Below are positions 57,201-60,000 of a DNA stretch of 60,000 nt, one piece after another. Positions within the stretch are counted from its first letter, which is position 1, and every line of letters begins with the position of its first letter. Source of the DNA: Hydractinia symbiolongicarpus (taxonomy: Eukaryota; Cnidaria; Hydrozoa; Anthoathecata; Hydractiniidae); contig NC_079882.1 of NCBI RefSeq assembly GCF_029227915.1, positions 20,529,001 to 20,589,000 of the forward strand. Reading direction: 5' to 3'. Both the position numbers and the translations under genes were made by a program. The notes beneath the pieces are model-generated. The model did not search any database, was not told the origin of the DNA, and saw only the letters and a program-made list of their open reading frames with translations.

Positions 57201-59330
57201 TGTATTTTGTTCTAGATGTGTTGTTGCTTCACTATTAATGGCTGCATTACAAGATGATGTCAGATATATAACAGAGTATGTTTTGTCTCCATGTTCTTAG
57301 TACTTTGTGATAGAGATACACAAAACAGAGATGTCTGAAATATTTACGACGAGTGAAAATCTGATGCCTGGAATATGTCGACGTGTGAAAGTTTGATTCC
57401 AGGATTATTTCGTAAAGTGATTGTGTGGATTTTTTGCACGTTTTTTATGTGTCTAAACTTTATTTTTTCAGCATTCTAAAAGAATTACTTGGAGATTTGA
57501 TTAACAAAACAGGGACAGGGAAGCGACCGAAACTTTTGTTAAGAAGGTAAATAGACCTTTTTTCGCTGCATGTCTATTATTCTTTAAAGAATTATGAATA
57601 TGTGTGGTATGCTAGTTGGTGAACAAACACTGCACATTCTTAGCTTCTTATGTTATCAGGCTGAGTGTCTACCATCACTAAACCTATTCTGAAGCTACAG
57701 AAAAGCTACAAAACTGCTTTTGTCTCCACATTTCAAGATTGTGTATGATGTGTTAGTTCTATGAAGATGCACATGAAAAAAAACGTAATTCTTCTTAGGA
57801 CTGAATCAGTAGCAGAGAAACTTTTAACAAATTGGTTGGCATATACACTACATCCCTTCTTAGAGGTGGGTGTGAAAATTAAATATGATACCAAGGATTG
57901 TTCGTCTGCAGTTTTATTATTTGTATTTACTTAGTCAAGATAAGTGTGAATATGAAATTAGTATTGGCAAATCTCATTCATATAACGACACATCGTCATC
58001 ATTTTCGTCACATCGTCATCAATTTTTTAGCTACTCAGTTAAATTTAAACGCATGTGAATAATTTTTTTTATTAACATATTTTTTTTTAGAGTCATGTTG
58101 GTGAACCTCTATTTAAACTTTTTGCTGCGATTGATATTTTCTTGGATAAAGAGCCAGTGGACTCCATCACGTTCGATGCAAGGAATTCATTAAGTGAAGA
58201 TAAATTGTTGCGACAAAAAATAGACTACAAAGTACGTTTTCCTGAGTAGTAACAGAAACCAGTTAATTTTTACAATCCAGCAATATCTCGGATAGTAACT
58301 GCAATACTTTTGTCTTTAGAACTTGTCCATAACTGTCGAATATATACATGACGATAAAAATGAAACTTTCGAGGGAATACCTGTCCTCTCCTCTGATACA
58401 ATATCACAAACAAGAGCGAAGGTGCTTCAACATATATATAAGGTAATAATGTTTGTATCTTTTAAGTACTAAAACAAGTTGTAAGCCATAACTGTGACAA
58501 CGAAATTTCTTGCACACATCGTACCAGAATGTTAACTCTCCCAATTTTTTTAAGAGATTGCTTAGGTATCCTTGAGAACGCTATGTTCTCCATTCTAACA
58601 CAGTAAAACTTTAAATTTTGAATTAAGCCAATCTAGAGGTCTTAAATTCCGAAAATTTTCTAGCGGAGACTCAATACTGACTGTATGATAAAAAACGATT
58701 AAGGCTAAATAGAAACAGAACCCGTCCCTTCTTGTTGGATTTGACTTTTACCGTTACTGGAAACAACGTACACAACTTTACAAATCTTATCGTGCTTTCA
58801 AAAATTAGTAGATTCTGCCCACTCCCTGCGATCCACTATACAAGGCCGTACTTACAGATATTTAGGACCAGCATAAAGATTTTATTGCAGTTAAATGAAG
58901 AAAATCAGCGACAACTCCAAAACCTTGCAGAATAAGTGTTAAAACCTTTTGTTATTTTTAGAATAAACCTTTTTCAACATGGCCAAGTCCTGATGATTTA
59001 ATGTTAGGTGGGTGATTTTGATATGTTGTACAGAAAACTCTATTTGTCAGGCTGAAAATTACAGCTAAGTTTATTTTTTCGTCTTAGGATTTGTATCAGC
59101 AAATGGAGCGATTTTAGTGTTACAAGACGAAGATTCAACTAATAGTATTAAGGGAGAATGGAAACATGTAAACACATTAGAACATTACAAGGTAGATGCA
59201 TCCCATGTAATTTTTTTCTTATCAGCACACAATTTCAGTTTTCTGAGCTTAACATTTGTTTTACAGGTTCAAGATGGCTCTTCGTTACGTTTAGCTGGTC
59301 CTCAAATTATGGTTCAAAACTTTTCCTCAG
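42281..59330 (+). CDS. PLXN: Plexin (semaphorin receptor), 31 exons visible, 3' end outside window
   Basis: Exons: 42281-43363, 43958-44110, 44191-44316, 48298-48392, 49086-49212, 49304-49448, 49874-49973, 50240-50345, 50456-50575, 51232-51333, 51417-51504, 52501-52673, 52769-52914, 52998-53115, 54016-54167, 54460-54666, 54746-54845, 55039-55266, 55374-55457, 55916-55987, 56066-56315, 56682-56821, 56909-57033, 57216-57275, 57472-57546, 57799-57865, 58091-58231, 58320-58442, 58962-59007, 59088-59191, 59267-59330. All junctions keep frame; 1,573 complete codons. Signal peptide about 1-22; sema about 23-454, mostly in one exon; PSI at about 463-520, 611-645, 754-800; four IPT repeats from 807 to about 1190; membrane helix 1203-1227; cytoplasmic GAP N-half including [15 protein letters not shown] and the arginine pair LLLRRTES (R1391, R1392), matching the plexin GAP arginines; then the GTPase-binding insert (LQDEDSTN…). 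The GAP C-half should follow beyond 60,000. An RRTRR basic site (963-967) is an oddity. Subtype A versus B not assigned. Confidence 0.95.
44892..44934. repeat. Perfect 19-bp inverted repeat in intron 3
   Basis: TTTTGTAGCTTTAAGGTGT (44,892-44,910), loop TATAT, then its exact complement (44,916-44,934). It would fold into a strong hairpin in the pre-mRNA. Confidence 0.85.
46060..46440. repeat. Satellite built from 11-bp subunits (44-bp, then 33-bp units)
   Basis: The 'GAATTGTC' phase marker falls at 46,195, 46,239, 46,283, 46,327 (44-bp steps) and then 46,360, 46,393 (33-bp steps). The 44-bp unit is four 11-mers of the type 'atacgaattgt', so loss of one subunit explains the 33-bp form. Irregular related sequence extends back to about 46,060. 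Open frames in all phases here are repeat artefacts. Confidence 0.85.
46435..46900. repeat. Minisatellite, nine copies of a 53-bp unit
   Basis: 'GCGATCT' recurs at 46,457, 46,510, 46,563 (one base changed), 46,615, 46,668, 46,722, 46,775, 46,828 and 46,881, that is every 52-54 bp. Each unit contains 'acatttctatcgccg' and 'ttcgttttt'. It directly abuts the 11-bp satellite but has an unrelated sequence. Confidence 0.9.
47444..47740 (-). mobile_element. 5'-truncated RTE-like LINE fragment in plexin intron 3
   Basis: In reverse complement it parallels the last 300 bp of the LINE at 51,620-52,350. Landmarks are 'gatgttatccagataagaag', 'aggataattgggt', 'agaaagacttggca', 'tctagatcagattgga', then 'ccatgctagcatgga' and a GATGATGAC tail. 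The frame is broken by many changes. Confidence 0.7.
51615..52355 (+). mobile_element. 5'-truncated LINE (RTE-like), C-terminal end of reverse transcriptase
   Basis: Inserted in plexin intron 11 (51,505-52,500) in the sense direction. A 141-codon open frame (51,905-52,330) reads [52 protein letters not shown]. This is the conserved C-terminal tail of RTE-type and related endonuclease-reverse-transcriptase LINEs. Upstream, decayed but readable sequence ([21 protein letters not shown]) covers the end of the RT region with stops. It ends 'ccatgctagcattaaaaatgg' plus a GATGATAATGATGG tail, as RTE elements do. Not active. Clade assignment is from memory of the motifs. Confidence 0.75.
53160..53190 (+). 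repeat. Long poly-T run in plexin intron 14
   Basis: A pure T stretch from about 53,168 to 53,187. Noted because such runs are prone to length error in assemblies. Confidence 0.7.
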
Positions 59331-59472
59331 GTACATTTATATTTTTAAAAAAACGTGGTCATGGATTGTTGTGTATTATTGTTTTACAAGATGTAGTTTG
59401 TCATAGCTATTTTAATTTTGGTTCTATGTTTTATTTGTATGTCCGTGTTGTCAACTTACTAACGATTATGTT

Positions 59473-59565
59473 CAAACTCGACCCCAGCACCTTTTGCGCT
59501 TTCTGCTAGAACTATCAGAAAGCGTGATATCATTGAGAAGCAAAAGAAGCTTGGGGACGAGATTG
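59473..59565. mobile_element. hAT-like MITE, second copy, downstream of the last visible plexin exon
   Basis: The left end CAAACTCGACCCCAGC and right end, read inverted, CAATCTCGTCCCCAAGC, match the 33,485-33,550 element. The inner part also folds ('gcgctttct'…'agaaagcg'). An 8-bp flank ATTATGTT on the left resembles ATTTTGTT on the right, offset by one base. 93 bp. Confidence 0.5.
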
Positions 59566-60000
59566 AATTTTGTTCACACAAAATTAAATAACTTTTTGAT
59601 TGATATAAACTTTCTAGAAATTATGCTTATTTACATATTTTTAAATGCTCAAGGAAGGAAATTATTGCGGAATTCATTTTTGCGATGAAGATGAAAATAA
59701 GCACCTTAATTTTAAATTTTAAGTATTTTTCGATGGAGGTGACATGTTTTTGAATTTGAAGAGCATCAACTATACCACTAATATCGAAATGTCGCATAAT
59801 ATACATTTTCAAAAATAGTTATCTTACTCATTGTCTCTAAGAATTTCAATTTGTTTGCGATCGGTCTTGTTTTAAAAGGATAATTTGTCATGACTTTATT
59901 TTGTGAGGGTTTAAATTTTTATTTCTATTTACTCTTAATGAGACCTATAAAACATACTAACCCCGTCTTACTAACCAATAAACGTGCACTTTATATAGGA
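59566..60000. other. Presumed plexin intron, no exon seen
   Basis: No sequence resembling the remaining GAP domain is found up to the window edge, so the next plexin exon should lie beyond 60,000. The small frames here have no support. Confidence 0.5.

Overview
The window is about 60 kb of AT-rich, intron-rich animal nuclear DNA. Plexin and matrix metalloproteinase (MMP) genes, GT-AG introns, one tRNA-derived SINE and many small transposons point to a metazoan. The repeat style suggests a cnidarian, probably a hydrozoan, but that last step is inference. There are no bacterial operons, CRISPR arrays, rRNA genes or functional tRNA genes.

Layout. 1-3,050: degenerate tandem-repeat DNA, broken by a Helitron-like insertion (742-1384) and an inverted-repeat MITE (1426-1768), ending in a cluster of GAGTCA motifs. 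3,782-5,028 (minus): decayed three-exon gene fragment resembling the C-terminal part of SAMD3-like proteins. 5,634-6,009: tRNA-derived SINE. 6,030-6,795: diverged inverted copy of part of a unit that is tandemly duplicated at 25,962-31,297. 7-21 kb: no convincing gene, but a piggyBac-like MITE (13,859-14,730) and an 80-bp mariner-like MITE. 21,195-23,636 (plus): a complete five-exon secreted MMP. 24.7-26 kb, 31.4-31.6 kb and 36-40.2 kb: clusters of Helitron-like elements, several arranged head to tail, the larger ones carrying TGACGTCA octamers. 42,281 to beyond 59,330 (plus): a plexin receptor gene. 31 coding exons are visible, encoding the sema domain, three PSI domains, IPT repeats, a transmembrane helix and the first part of the RasGAP-like domain with its Rho-GTPase-binding insert. 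The 3' end lies outside the window.

The two intact genes are unrelated in mechanism (extracellular proteolysis versus semaphorin signalling) and nothing shows co-regulation. I built the plexin and MMP models by hand from splice sites and codon phase. Every junction listed keeps frame, which is the main support for them.

No clearly new biological system is evident. The most interesting signals are the Helitron-like family with retained CRE/ATF-type octamers, the young 2.67-kb tandem duplication with an older inverted relative, two unlike satellites (11-bp-based and 53-bp) side by side in one plexin intron, nested transposons with readable target-site duplications, and several perfect hairpins.
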